NCBI GenBank assembly: GCA_029245125.1
Contig: JAQWPZ010000135.1
Coordinates: 1-64,000 of the forward strand
DNA: 64,000 nt
Direction: 5' to 3'
Source: Rubripirellula sp.
Lineage (GTDB): Bacteria; Planctomycetota; Planctomycetia; Pirellulales; Pirellulaceae
The translations under genes were made by a program, and so were the position numbers. Numbering within the stretch: position 1 is the first letter of the stretch; every line of letters starts with the position of its first letter. The notes beneath the pieces are model-generated. The model saw only the letters and a list, made by a program, of their open reading frames with translations. It was not told the DNA's origin and made no database searches. Below are positions 18,456-27,341 of this stretch, piece after piece.

Positions 18456-18733
18456 TACCAGTTTCCCTTGGCGGCCTCCTTGAGGATTTCCATGTCCAGA
18501 GCCTGCTCGGCAACCATCTTCTTCAGCCGCGCGTTCTCTTTCTCAAGAACCTTCAGTTGCCTGGCCATCTCCGGCTTCATGCCACCACACTTCTGCCTCC
18601 AGCGATAGCAGGTATGTTCGGTGACTCCGAGCAGCTTGCAAATTTTGGGTACCTTCTTGCCCTTACCGAATTCCACATCCGCTTTACGCAGCTTGGCTAC
18701 GACCTGATCCACTGTGTGACATTTCTGAGGCAT
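18455..18733 (-). CDS. IS3 orfA transposase subunit, copy 1
   Basis: 92-residue helix-turn-helix protein of the IS3 orfA type: HTVDQVVAKLRKADVEFGKG, then ICKLLGVTEHTCYRWRQKCGG, then a leucine-rich coiled coil (KENARLKKMVAEQALDMEIL). It is intact in this copy and ends at KEAAKGNW. It would bind the element ends. Since orfB is broken it is probably non-functional for transposition. Confidence 0.9.
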   Translation of the reverse strand: MPQKCHTVDQVVAKLRKADVEFGKGKKVPKICKLLGVTEHTCYRWRQKCGGMKPEMARQLKVLEKENARLKKMVAEQALDMEILKEAAKGNW

Positions 18734-18811
18734 TCTGAAAGTCTTTTCCGGGCACTAAGCCCGATCACGATTCTCTCACTCACAATGGTGTAATTCTATG
18801 GGGGAAGGTGA

Positions 18812-19001
18812 TTCCATCGGCACCCCGTTTTTCTGCTGCATCATCGACATTGCCTTCGCCAACGGTGACCCATGATTCATCATCACTGATCGTTGTGACA
18901 CCAAGGTTGCCTGGCGACTTTTTCGCCTGCTCGGACTCGCCTGCTCGGGGGGGGGGGGGGGCACGACGATTAGGCTTCGGAACATAGAAAAGGACCAGCA
19001 C
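18812..19001 (-). pseudogene. Sialidase-like gene fragment, duplicate of part of the gene at 22-25 kb
   Basis: A 101-bp stretch (18812-18912) matches 22977-23077 without gaps and with five mismatches by eye. It encodes GVTTISDDESWVTVGEG and NVDDAAEKRGADG, as in the linker of the SGNH/sialidase/phosphoesterase gene. The fragment abuts the end of IS3 copy 1. Upstream in the same frame is LVLFYVPKPNRRAPPPP, which spans a run of 15 C on this strand. It is a truncated copy of a paralogous gene cut by the element. Confidence 0.75.
18947..18961. repeat. Homopolymer run of 15 G
   Basis: Fifteen consecutive G on the plus strand (C on the minus strand), inside the frame of the sialidase-like fragment. 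Such a tract is prone to slippage and to assembly error. Confidence 0.9.
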
Positions 19002-19344
19002 ATCGTGTCACTCGAACGCTAATGACAATTTGTGACTGGAATGAGCGGATTCTGAAGTTCTCGCTGGCATAGTGTACAATCGGATTTTATTCTAAAAGAG
19101 TGGATAGGCAACTTTGTTTGTCTGGTTTTGGTTTCGCCAGCTTCAATTCTGTTTTTGTCGAACCTGTATTGAGTTGCCGAGGAGCAGGATTTGCGAAGGA
19201 TTTTAGGGTTACACCCTGAACGCTGAAAAATGCTTAGTTCCAGAGGTTTTCTGGACTGACGCGTATTCGATTCGATATTGATACTGTTTTCGATTTTGAA
19301 GACAGCACGATCGGTTGGAGCACACGGGACACGTTGAGCACGGC

Positions 19345-21156
19345 ATGAATCGAAGACACACAAATAGGAAATTCACCTGGTCATTTGCGTCTCCTTCGCG
19401 TTCCACTGCGAAGCCACGTTCTCCAGTGCCGCCGCCGATTGAGGTACCGATTGCTGAACAGTCGGTCGCGGAATGCGATGGTTCGGTATCCTACATCGCT
19501 CAGGTATTTGGTTGGGTTTTTAGTGTTTTGCTCCACATCCTGTTGCTGTTTACCATCGCGATGTTTGTCTCGTTTGCTGCGCCAGTCGACAAAATGGTCC
19601 TGCTGCTCCCATTAACCGTCGATGAATCGATGGTCGAAGAAGAGTTGGTAGAATTCCTCGTCTTAGAGCCGCCAGAGTTTGAGATCGATCCGGTCGAGAA
19701 TGTGGTGGAAATCGAAGACATCCTTCAAGCCGACGAAATGAAGCAGCTCGACGTTCCACACCAAGTGGAACCGCCCTCGGCGTTGGTTGATTTAATGGTC
19801 AATTCGATGGACTCCCTGACGATGGCTTCTGCCCCTGTCGGTTTGGTGCGTTTGCCGCCAGCAACCACCGGGAAGGCGGGCCACAGCGAACTGGGAGGGC
19901 GTGCCTCGCGGCGCATGCGTTTCACAACGCCGGAGATGAACTACGGCATCAACAAAGGTTTGATGTGGCTCGCGCGACATCAATTAGCAGATGGAGGCTG
20001 GAGCTTTGAACATCGGATCGGCGAGTGCCAGGGCCGTTGCCCGAATCCTGGAAGTAAACGAAGCGCGCGAGTCGCCGCGACCGGATTGGCCCTGTTGCCG
20101 TTTTTGGGAGCGGGACACTCTCCCGGCGACGGAGAGTATCGTCAGACGGTATCGGCTGGCATCGATTTCTTGATCGCCAATACTGCAAGCGACGGCAGTC
20201 TCTGGCGCAGTGAGGGCCGCATGTACGGACACGGCATCGCGACGTTAGCACTTTGTGAGTGCTATGGGATGTTAACGCAGACGCCACCGAATAAAGCCTC
20301 GAATTCCAACTCGACCGAGCCCAGACCTGCTTACGGAGAACTGGCCAACGCCACAAACGCACTCGGCAGACGATGGACTGCGGTTGATGTTGCGCGATTG
20401 AAGCAAGCTGCTACCGCGGCGGTTGGCTTTATTGTCAGAGCGCAAGCCGTCGATGGCGGATGGCGTTACCGGCCAGGAGAGCTGGGCGACATGTCCGTGG
20501 TGGGCTGGCAAGTCATGGCACTGAAGAGTGCCAAAGATGCGGGACTTGGTGGATACGAACAATCGTTCGCCGGCGCTCAAATGTTTCTGAACTCCGTTCA
20601 ACTTGATCCTGTCGGAAGCGAATCGTACGGGGTGATTGGCACTCGTTACCGCTACAAGTCTAATACAGAAAAAGCGACACCGGCCACCACCGCAATCGGG
20701 CTTGCCTGTCGTATCTGCATGGGTGCGTCGCCGTTTCATCCGGCTGCCGTGGCGGGGGTGAATCGAATCGTGACCGAGGGGCACAGTGGCAGCGACATGT
20801 ATTACAACTTCTATGCCAATCAGGTTGTATTTCAGCACGGAGGAGTGGCGTGGGAATCGTGGAATCAGCGGCTCAGCAACGCGCTCATTCAATTGCAGTG
20901 CCGTGAGGGACATTTGGAAGGTAGCTGGCACTTTGGCGGCGACCACGGCAGCAACCAGGGCGGACGAGTCTATACGACCGCCATGGCCTGCCTCTGTTTG
21001 GAAGAATCGTTTCGGCACCTGCCGACATTTCGCATGAACGCCCAGCGGCGATTCAACGAACGGCTTCGCGCAAAATCGCCGGAGGTGATTGCCGACGAAG
21101 AGTCAGGACCTGCACTCCAGCAACCTGGCATGGATGAATTCCCCTTGGGCGATTAG
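19345..21156 (+). CDS. Membrane-anchored squalene-cyclase/prenyltransferase-repeat protein
   Basis: 603 residues. A short cytoplasmic N terminus is followed by one transmembrane helix (VFGWVFSVLLHILLLFTIAMFV), an acidic stretch (DESMVEEELVEFLVLEPPEFEIDPVENV), then an alpha/alpha-toroid domain with repeated GGW motifs (LADGGWSFEHRI; AVDGGWRYRPGE; HLEGSWHFGGDHG with QGGRVYTTAMACLCLE). Such proteins are common in planctomycetes and are annotated as prenyltransferase or squalene-oxidase repeat proteins; no enzymatic activity is established. The start at 19345 (MNRRHTNRKF) is preferred to a TTG at 19315. It looks monocistronic. The TM plus acidic linker suggests a periplasmic domain. Confidence 0.88.
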   Translation: MNRRHTNRKFTWSFASPSRSTAKPRSPVPPPIEVPIAEQSVAECDGSVSYIAQVFGWVFSVLLHILLLFTIAMFVSFAAPVDKMVLLLPLTVDESMVEEELVEFLVLEPPEFEIDPVENVVEIEDILQADEMKQLDVPHQVEPPSALVDLMVNSMDSLTMASAPVGLVRLPPATTGKAGHSELGGRASRRMRFTTPEMNYGINKGLMWLARHQLADGGWSFEHRIGECQGRCPNPGSKRSARVAATGLALLPFLGAGHSPGDGEYRQTVSAGIDFLIANTASDGSLWRSEGRMYGHGIATLALCECYGMLTQTPPNKASNSNSTEPRPAYGELANATNALGRRWTAVDVARLKQAATAAVGFIVRAQAVDGGWRYRPGELGDMSVVGWQVMALKSAKDAGLGGYEQSFAGAQMFLNSVQLDPVGSESYGVIGTRYRYKSNTEKATPATTAIGLACRICMGASPFHPAAVAGVNRIVTEGHSGSDMYYNFYANQVVFQHGGVAWESWNQRLSNALIQLQCREGHLEGSWHFGGDHGSNQGGRVYTTAMACLCLEESFRHLPTFRMNAQRRFNERLRAKSPEVIADEESGPALQQPGMDEFPLGD

Positions 21157-21539
21157 TGATTTTCCAAGACCCCCGGTCGCCAACTGATTGAAGCACACAA
21201 TAACTGCTACCTTTCATTTGGTCATCGAATCAGGGTGTGGCTCTTAATACTCTTTGCTGTCGGTATTGGTCTTCAGTTGCGGGTGGTTGTGTCGTTTTCG
21301 ACCGAGTGCTTGCGCGGTCAACTTGAGGAGGTAGCCGAGAATGACGTGACGTTGGCGTTGCATCGTGGGCAACTCAAATTCGCGTACTGCGGTGTGGAAA
21401 AGGGGATGGCGTCTGTTTTTGGACGCGATCGCATTGGCGAAGCATTGCCAGAGTTCGAAACGGTCCGCGCTCGCTTCGGCCCCATGTTTATTCTCCAATG
21501 GACGGCCACTCGGAATGCTTCGTCGGATTGTGCCTCATT

Positions 21540-21677
21540 CTTTTTAAGGTCCTTCGGCGACAACCTTCAAGAACGCTTCGTCTTCTTCCTGTTTGGGGAA
21601 AAATTTTGACGGGAACGTCCACGGTTTAGTGCGTGACACACATCATTGGCTTCGTCAACTTGTTTCTGTCGTGACAT
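21540..21677 (-). pseudogene. Remnant of a REP-associated tyrosine transposase (Y1_Tnp type)
   Basis: From the ATG at 21677 the frame reads MSRQKQVDEANDVCHALNRG, which resembles the N terminus of planctomycete Y1 (HUH) transposases (VCHALNRGN). After one base shift it continues FPKQEEDEAFLKVVAEG, like the next part of the same family. The HUH motif and the catalytic Tyr are absent. The identification is by motif memory and tentative. Confidence 0.4.
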
Positions 21678-21733
21678 TTGAAAGGCTCCTGGCAAGCCTA
21701 ACGGACAACACCGTCAGCGATCAACGAAAACGC

Positions 21734-21769
21734 CAGTGTCGCTTTGTTGCTCAGTGTCGCTTTGTTGCT
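21734..21769. repeat. 18-bp perfect tandem duplication
   Basis: Two identical copies of cagtgtcgctttgttgct (21734-21751 and 21752-21769). Confidence 0.92.
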
Positions 21770-22140
21770 CCTTTGGAACCCGAACGTTCACGCGGAAAGC
21801 GTTCTATGAGTATGACTGGTCAGAGCCGGCAACCAAGCAGGCGAAAGAGTTTAGGTGCTCCGAAATTGAAGGGGCTTAATGAAAAAGCTGTGACCCGTAA
21901 TCGCTTGTCTGTGTCATTGAACGGGACAATGTCCTACGGTTCGCATTCGACTAAGTCGATCAGCGTGGGGGGTGGGATTCGAAGCATCCTCACGCATCGT
22001 TGCTCATTCCGACGTCGCCGCTGCAATGACCACACGCACGTCCGCTGAAGGGTATCGCGAAAACGCGACGCATTTTGAACCGACTGATGATGTCGGACAA
22101 ATGGATTGTTGAAGCATAGATGGGATGTTGATGGACGAAT

Positions 22141-24744
22141 CTACGGAGCACTTTGCCAAGTTGCATTGTTCAGTCGCCGATCGAAAATAAACGGTTGATC
22201 CTCTTGTCCCGTGACCTGAACTTGAATGGGTGGGAAGTTTTCACTTACGACATCTAATTGCACCCGTGTGATGTTCGCAGCATACCGAGCGGGTTCATTC
22301 ATCCATTTGTGTCCGTCTGCATGCAAGTACAGAATCGGCTTGCCGTATGTTGGACCTGCTTTCTCGAGAAATTGCTGGAAGGCTCCGATTTTTGAGACCG
22401 CGCTTGCCTGAGCGAAGATCACTGCTGAGTGTGTCGTCTCTTTGTGTGCTTTTAACTGTTCGGAAATCCAATCAGCATTTTGTTTCAGGCGGGATTCCCA
22501 TTCGCTGGCATCGTGAATTCTGCCGCCGACTTTGTTGATTCCTATGAAAACCACCCCGTCCAAGGTAAAGGCAAAGTTCTCAGGACGCGCGGGCTGTCGC
22601 TTCACCGTGCTGGCTCCAGTTGGGACGCTCCATCTCTTATCGAAGTGCATGAAATGCTTTTCCCAGTATCCCCAATACCGATCAGGGTCGGTTTGATCGT
22701 TCCATTCGTTGTCACCGGGGACGATGAAAGTCGGGATCTGATTTCCACGTGCAAGGATGTCAGCGATTTTTTTATACTGTGACTCAGGCCAATCATTGAC
22801 TCTGCCGGTCACGATGTCGCCGCAATGAACGAGAAATTGGCTTGTCGAAAGTCGATTTTCGATCTGGATGTACTTTGCCAGAGCTTCTTCCGCCGCTGGT
22901 GTGTATGGCCCGCATCCCATTGCTGTGAAGACAACTGGCTTGATCGGATTCGCCTTGACGCGTGCAAGAAACAAGCTTCCATCGGCACCCCGGTTTTCTG
23001 CTTCATCATCGACATTGCCTTCGCCAACGGTGACCCATGATTCACCATCGCTGATCGTTGTGACACCAAAGTTGCCTAGCGTCGCACCACGTTCAGGCAC
23101 AACGGTTTTTTCTGTCGAACGGATAACGTGTAGCCGGTCCGGGTCGACCTGTGCGATAAACAGAGGTGCTCGATGACGAATGATGTGATCGTTGTTTGCG
23201 CCCCGTCGTGTATAAACCAAAAACAAGCCGTTCCCGCTTACCAGCCAGTGTGCTTGTGTGTTGTAACTTCCCAGTTCTTCGCCATCGTCAAACGTCCACG
23301 CCTTCACAGGTCGATAGTTCAATCCATCTTGGGAAACCGAAACGTAAGCACGTAAGTCGTTGCGAAGAGTCAGAAAGAATCGGCCGTTGAATTTGACCAA
23401 AGAGGGTTCATAGAGTCCTCGTTTGAGATTCAATTGCAGGACTTGGCCATGCTCGCGATACGTCAGCTTCGCACCGTCGAAGTCGCAGCGAACAACGGTT
23501 GTGGAAAATGGTGACTTTGTTCCAGTCCCGACGTAAAACGGCAACAACACGGATCCGTCCGCTTCAACTAGCCATTGTGCACAGGCACTTCTGGCGAAAT
23601 CGAACCCGCTGTCTTGCGGCATTTCAAGTCGTTGCCAAGCACTCCACGAAACGCCATCGCGAGAAACGGAGTATGCCGTCTGGTGAGACCGAGGCTTGTC
23701 TTCCAACTGCTGTCCGTCTGTGCTGTAGCGAACTTGCGCACCAACGGCGAGGAATTTGTTCGTAGCAGGATGAAAACCGGGGGTTACGTCGGCCACTGCA
23801 ATATTGACTTTGTCCGATTCCTTGACCCAATCAAGTTCTGGATAGAGCGTTGGCCCGCTCCAGTTTTTCCCGAAATCGTTTGTCTGCATGATCTGCAGCC
23901 CCGAGAAATGGTCGGAGCGCTCGAGAAGTTTTTGCACCGTCATCACGACTTTATTTCCGTTGCCGCGCGTCACACGCGGATGGAACCACAACGTTTTGTC
24001 ACTTGGGTCCTGGCGTTTGATGACTGTTTCCAACTGAATCTCAATTGGCACTAATTCGGTATTGGACGTCCAGATGCCGCGTAAATACGCAAGGATCAGC
24101 TTCGCCATTTCAGCATGTCCGGCGGGGTTCGGATGGCAACCATCCGTCGTCCATGTGTTCAGGTCCCTGCCGTTGGCCTCCGCAGATGTCCAGTGAGCAT
24201 AATGATCGATCAGCGGAAGCGTATTTTCACTTGCGACGTTGCGGCAAGCATCTACGAACACGTCCAGCGATAGGTTGGGGTTTTCGTTAACACCATTCAC
24301 TCTCGCGTCGGCTGCCCAGCGCGGTGGTGTCATGAGGATTGGTTCAAGTCCAGCCAGCAACAGCTTGCTAACAATCAACGTGAGATTGTCACGATAGGCA
24401 TCAACCGTGATTCGGCTTTGGTTTTTCCCTTGATCAACGTAGCTATCGTTCGTGCCGTACATCACCAAGACAAATTGCGGTTGCTGCCTGATTACGGCAT
24501 CATCCAATCTCTTCAGCGCCTGATCGGTTCTTTCTCCACCGATGCCAAGATTCAACGCAACGTGGTTGTGTTCACGATTCAAAATCGCTGAAAACGTCTG
24601 CTTGTTTGACACACCTGATCGAACACCTTTAGTGATCGAGTCACCCAATGCAACCACTGTCGGCCGCACAGAAGTGGTGTCTTGCGCCGAGGTTGTGATT
24701 GCAAAGAGAAAGACGAATGCGACTGAGGAAAGTCGTGTCAGCAT
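22141..24744 (-). CDS. Secreted three-domain fusion: SGNH hydrolase, sialidase-like, metallophosphoesterase
   Basis: 867 residues with a signal peptide (MLTRLSSVAFVFLFAITTSA). Residues about 28-220 form an SGNH/GDSL esterase: block I ALGDSITKG, the Gly block (NLGIGGERT), the Asn block (YGTNDS) and the catalytic DGCHPN. Residues about 230-590 form a sialidase/BNR-like beta-propeller (RDGVSWSAWQRLEMP, ACAQWLVEADGSVLLPFY, VKFNGRFFLTLRNDLRAYVS). Residues about 600-860 form a calcineurin-like phosphoesterase (HCGDIVTGR, PGDNEW, LHADGHKW). The family combination suggests deacylation and trimming of a complex glycan, with a phosphoester-cleaving or structural C-terminal part (inference). The linker before the phosphoesterase is the segment duplicated at 18.8 kb. 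No frameshift was seen. Confidence 0.88.
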   Translation of the reverse strand: MLTRLSSVAFVFLFAITTSAQDTTSVRPTVVALGDSITKGVRSGVSNKQTFSAILNREHNHVALNLGIGGERTDQALKRLDDAVIRQQPQFVLVMYGTNDSYVDQGKNQSRITVDAYRDNLTLIVSKLLLAGLEPILMTPPRWAADARVNGVNENPNLSLDVFVDACRNVASENTLPLIDHYAHWTSAEANGRDLNTWTTDGCHPNPAGHAEMAKLILAYLRGIWTSNTELVPIEIQLETVIKRQDPSDKTLWFHPRVTRGNGNKVVMTVQKLLERSDHFSGLQIMQTNDFGKNWSGPTLYPELDWVKESDKVNIAVADVTPGFHPATNKFLAVGAQVRYSTDGQQLEDKPRSHQTAYSVSRDGVSWSAWQRLEMPQDSGFDFARSACAQWLVEADGSVLLPFYVGTGTKSPFSTTVVRCDFDGAKLTYREHGQVLQLNLKRGLYEPSLVKFNGRFFLTLRNDLRAYVSVSQDGLNYRPVKAWTFDDGEELGSYNTQAHWLVSGNGLFLVYTRRGANNDHIIRHRAPLFIAQVDPDRLHVIRSTEKTVVPERGATLGNFGVTTISDGESWVTVGEGNVDDEAENRGADGSLFLARVKANPIKPVVFTAMGCGPYTPAAEEALAKYIQIENRLSTSQFLVHCGDIVTGRVNDWPESQYKKIADILARGNQIPTFIVPGDNEWNDQTDPDRYWGYWEKHFMHFDKRWSVPTGASTVKRQPARPENFAFTLDGVVFIGINKVGGRIHDASEWESRLKQNADWISEQLKAHKETTHSAVIFAQASAVSKIGAFQQFLEKAGPTYGKPILYLHADGHKWMNEPARYAANITRVQLDVVSENFPPIQVQVTGQEDQPFIFDRRLNNATWQSAP

Positions 24745-24933
24745 GGTAACCTTGGTGGAAAGTTGCGGAAGTTTTCTCTAACTCGAATTGTTTCAGAACG
24801 ATTTTTTCAGGCGTGTCGTAGGCGTAAAGACGAGGCAGCTTGAAAGACGTGACGCATTGGAAATGGAGGCAGGACGCTTGTTTGCGTTTCGAGCGTGCAA
24901 GCACGTCACGGGCAATGACGCAGTGCAGCGGTT

Positions 24934-25302
24934 TTACCGGTAGATGAACATGGCGGTGGCTTTGGAAGTCGACTGCGAGCGGAATCGAACCCAGTGCGTG
25001 CCGTGTCCGTCGGGGAATGTTTCGGCGACGTCGACGTCGGCGGGTAGGTCGATTTGTTTGAGACGTGACTAAGATCCATCTCCCCGAAAAGCGATTTCGA
25101 TAGAGGTCGCAAGCCAGAGGCGATCAGCCCAAGGCATCAGGGTTCCCGCTTCCGTTTGATGACTCTGATCCGCGACCAAGGCGAGTCGTGGAAACACACC
25201 GCTCACTTCGATGGCAGGTGAGCCTGGTTTGTCGGCACTGGCTTGAGGCAGTGCCATGATTACTAATATGAGTGTGCCGAGTAGAAAGTGGGACTTCGTC
25301 AC
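24934..25302 (-). pseudogene. Conserved planctomycete secreted protein, middle deleted
   Basis: From 25302 (GTG) the frame gives a signal peptide and MTKSHFLLGTLILVIM, then AIEVSGVFPRLALVAD and LMPWADRLWLAT, a pattern I associate with the start of a widespread planctomycete secreted protein. It then runs to a stop at 25069. A different frame just downstream reads RLKQIDLPADVDVAETFPDG, then HWVRFRSQSTSKATAMFIYR and a stop at 24934, which fits the C terminus of the same family. The whole central part is missing, so this is a deletion remnant. Confidence 0.6.
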
Positions 25303-25329
25303 ATTTTGCTTTCGTTCTTCATCGTGATT

Positions 25330-25914
25330 TCATTGTTCCAATGCATTTTTGCGGTGCTGCTCGATTTCGGCCTTCATTGGTTTCAGTACGGCAAAGTGCT
25401 CCGTCCGAGTCAGCAAGTTGGGCATTTCGGCGGGGTCATTGTCTCTGTCATTGCGTTGTTCCAACGCGATCATATTGTAATCTGTTGTGGACGGTTTTGG
25501 ATATACAACCAACGCCCGTTGATCGCAGCAAGCAAGGGATCGTTGCCGCCCTATCCAATCAGACGCTCGTGAACGCGCGTGCGAGTAGGGGCCTCACCTT
25601 GCGGCAGCGGCAATAGACTCTTTCCGTGCAGTTTGGCTGTTGGCTCAACGTCCGCCAAGTTGTAGCGGGTCGCGGTCAGATCCAGATTCGATGCAGCGGT
25701 CTCGCAGACACCCTATTCGATACCGGGACCGACGATCATCAGCGGCACTCGGGTTGATGCAGTGGAGGGAAGCACCTTAATCGTCATGCCGGCATCCCCC
25801 AGCATCCAGCCATTGTCGGACATGGAGATCACGTCGGGATTAACCTCACCGAATACCTCTTTAAAATTCTTCAATGCGAGTTCCAGAAAACTATCCATTT
25901 CGGACACAACCGAG
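25330..25914 (-). pseudogene. Sulfatase remnant, N-terminal half lost at IS3 copy 2
   Basis: In the minus direction from the IS edge: MDSFLELALKNFKEVF, DVISMSDNGWMLGDAGM, RVPLMIVGPGIE (up to about 25713), then stop codons and frame changes with VCETAASNLDLTATRYNLAD and LHGKSLLPL. The end is NDRDNDPAEMPNLL...EIEQHRK (25512-25330). These are the second metal-site motif, the VPL-x-x-x-GPGI turn and the C-terminal subdomain of an arylsulfatase. The half with the active-site Cys is absent, and several frame breaks show long decay. Confidence 0.75.
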
Positions 25915-26550
25915 TGACAACCCCGCCAGTCTTTGCACCAAGTTGAGTGAGAGAATTGGGGTTAGTAAAGCGGCTGTGTTCTGGAGGCTGAGGCGTAGAC
26001 GAAGCCGGAAGAACACAGCCAGCCGCATCAGCGGCAGGGGTTTGATAATTCAATGAACTGTGGATGCGGTAATGGTTGTGGTCGAGTCGCCAGCGATCAA
26101 TCACCCAGCAAGCTTCCTCGAAGCACAGGAAGATTTCACGGTTTAGCAGCTCATCGCGAAGTGTGCCATTGAACGATTCGACATAGCCGTTCTCCCAAGG
26201 GCTGCCCTTGGCAGCCTCCTTGAGAATCTCCATATCGAGAGCCTGCTCAGCGACCATCTTCTACAGCCGTGCGTTCTCTTTTCCAAAGTTTTCAGTTGCT
26301 TGACCATCTCAGGCTTCATGTCACCATACTTCTGCCGCCAGCGGTAATAAGTCTGTTCGGTGACTTCTAGCAACTTGCAGACCTCGGGCACCTGCTTGCC
26401 CTTACCAAGTTCAACATCGGCTTGACGACTTTTGGCAACAATCTGATCCACTGTGTGACGTTTCTGAGGCATTCTGGAAGACCTTTCCGAGCAGTTCTCC
26501 CGATTAAGGTTCTCTCACTCACAATGGTGCACTTCTACGGCGGGAGGTCA
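25915..26550 (-). mobile_element. IS3-family insertion sequence, internally deleted copy 2
   Basis: 636 bp bounded by tgacaaccccgcc (25915) and the inverted ggcgggaggtca (26550), with the internal motif tgagtgagagaa in inverted orientation near both ends. About 680 bp present in copy 1 are absent: the join at 26205-26212 (cccttggc) fuses the end of orfA to the last third of orfB. It is non-autonomous. No obvious target-site duplication flanks it (ccgag versus gttgt). Confidence 0.88.
25927..26472 (-). pseudogene. IS3 copy 2 transposase genes, fused and frameshifted
   Basis: orfA starts at 26472 (MPQKRHTVDQIVAKSRQADV) and has the helix-turn-helix (CKLLEVTEQTYYRWRQKYG), but a one-base loss after QLKTLEK shifts the frame. 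In the restored frame (26257 onward) MVAEQALDMEILKEAAKG is joined directly to SPWENGYVESFNGTLRDELL of orfB, so the DDE core is missing. It is about 80 percent like copy 1 at protein level by eye. Confidence 0.85.
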
Positions 26551-27341
26551 GTTGTCGGCAAAGCTCAGTCGTTGATCGCGATTTGGTCGAACAGCTCTTT
26601 GGTTTGTTTACCAAAAGCAATTATGTTTCTTCAACGAGACAGAGGTTCCAGCTGTTCACACGACCGCGGACACCTAACGTGATGAAGAAGTCGTAGGTGC
26701 AAGTTCGCTAAATGGCTAGATCGTAGCGGGTGGATTTGAGGCAAGCGCATGGCCGCATGATGCTTACGCCAAACATGCAAACAGAGGCTTGCTGCCAAGA
26801 GTATTGGTTTCAGGGTGGGAAACACTTCTGAAGTTTCGATCGATATTGGCAATAACGCTGAGGGTGAGTTCTTCGACAACGCAGTCCAGCCAGTTTCGTT
26901 GGTTGCCGCAGAGGCAATCAATCGTCAGTCTTTTCGACGGCACCTGCTGTTGATGGTGCGTCAAGCAATACGCTAATTCCCATTCACGTTCATGCCGATG
27001 CTGTTTTGTTTGGCCGCGAGGAAAACTTGCCAATCGCTCGCATAGCTGAGCTTTGACACTGCCTCGAAAGGGTCTCTGTGGCTGCGTGGATAGCGTGACG
27101 GATCGAAAAGTGAAATATCCTCGCGCGGTGTTGACGCACTCACTTATTCCGCTAGTCTTTATTGAGAACCAATCGCAACAAGCGATTGTCAACTGAAGCA
27201 AGCAAGCGACCGTTTCGCGACGCATTCGTGCTCCACGAGTCACGCGTCCGCCGATCAGCCAGCCAGCCACGTTTTTCGTTGCCACACGCCTTTCCGGCCT
27301 AAGCAACTTCCACGTCTCTTGGCTCCCAAATCGGTGACTTT
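26551..27341. other. Intergenic region upstream of the TPR genes
   Basis: About 790 bases. A 180-residue minus-strand frame (27306-26764) covers most of it but shows no known motif, no signal peptide and unconvincing composition, so I leave it uncalled. The 3' part presumably holds the promoter of the TPR operon. Confidence 0.45.

Larger units (their letters stand above)
17500..18811 (-). mobile_element. IS3-family insertion sequence, decayed copy 1
   Basis: About 1.3 kb, the normal length for IS3-family elements. The ends were defined by comparison with the second copy at 25915-26550: both contain the internal motif tgagtgagag near each end in inverted orientation, preceded by a cccgcc/gcacca segment. 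In this copy the outermost bases have drifted (attaccccaccc at the left end, ggaaggtga at the right). It encodes orfA and a multiply frameshifted orfB. It lies between the tail of an alpha/beta hydrolase gene and a sialidase-like fragment, with no direct target repeat that I can see. It is not expected to be mobile on its own. Confidence 0.85.
21157..22140. other. Intergenic region with decayed sequence
   Basis: About 1 kb between converging genes. It contains a probable REP-type transposase remnant (21540-21677, minus), an 18-bp tandem duplication (21734-21769), and overlapping short frames on both strands. A minus frame at 21563-21318 (SDEAFRVAVHWRINMG...) follows the transposase remnant but is not recognised. 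Confidence 0.4.

Noticed and set aside
26764-27306. 180-codon minus-strand frame upstream of the TPR genes
   Set aside because: No motif, signal or ribosome site; composition unlike the confirmed genes. Mentioned only as non-coding DNA.
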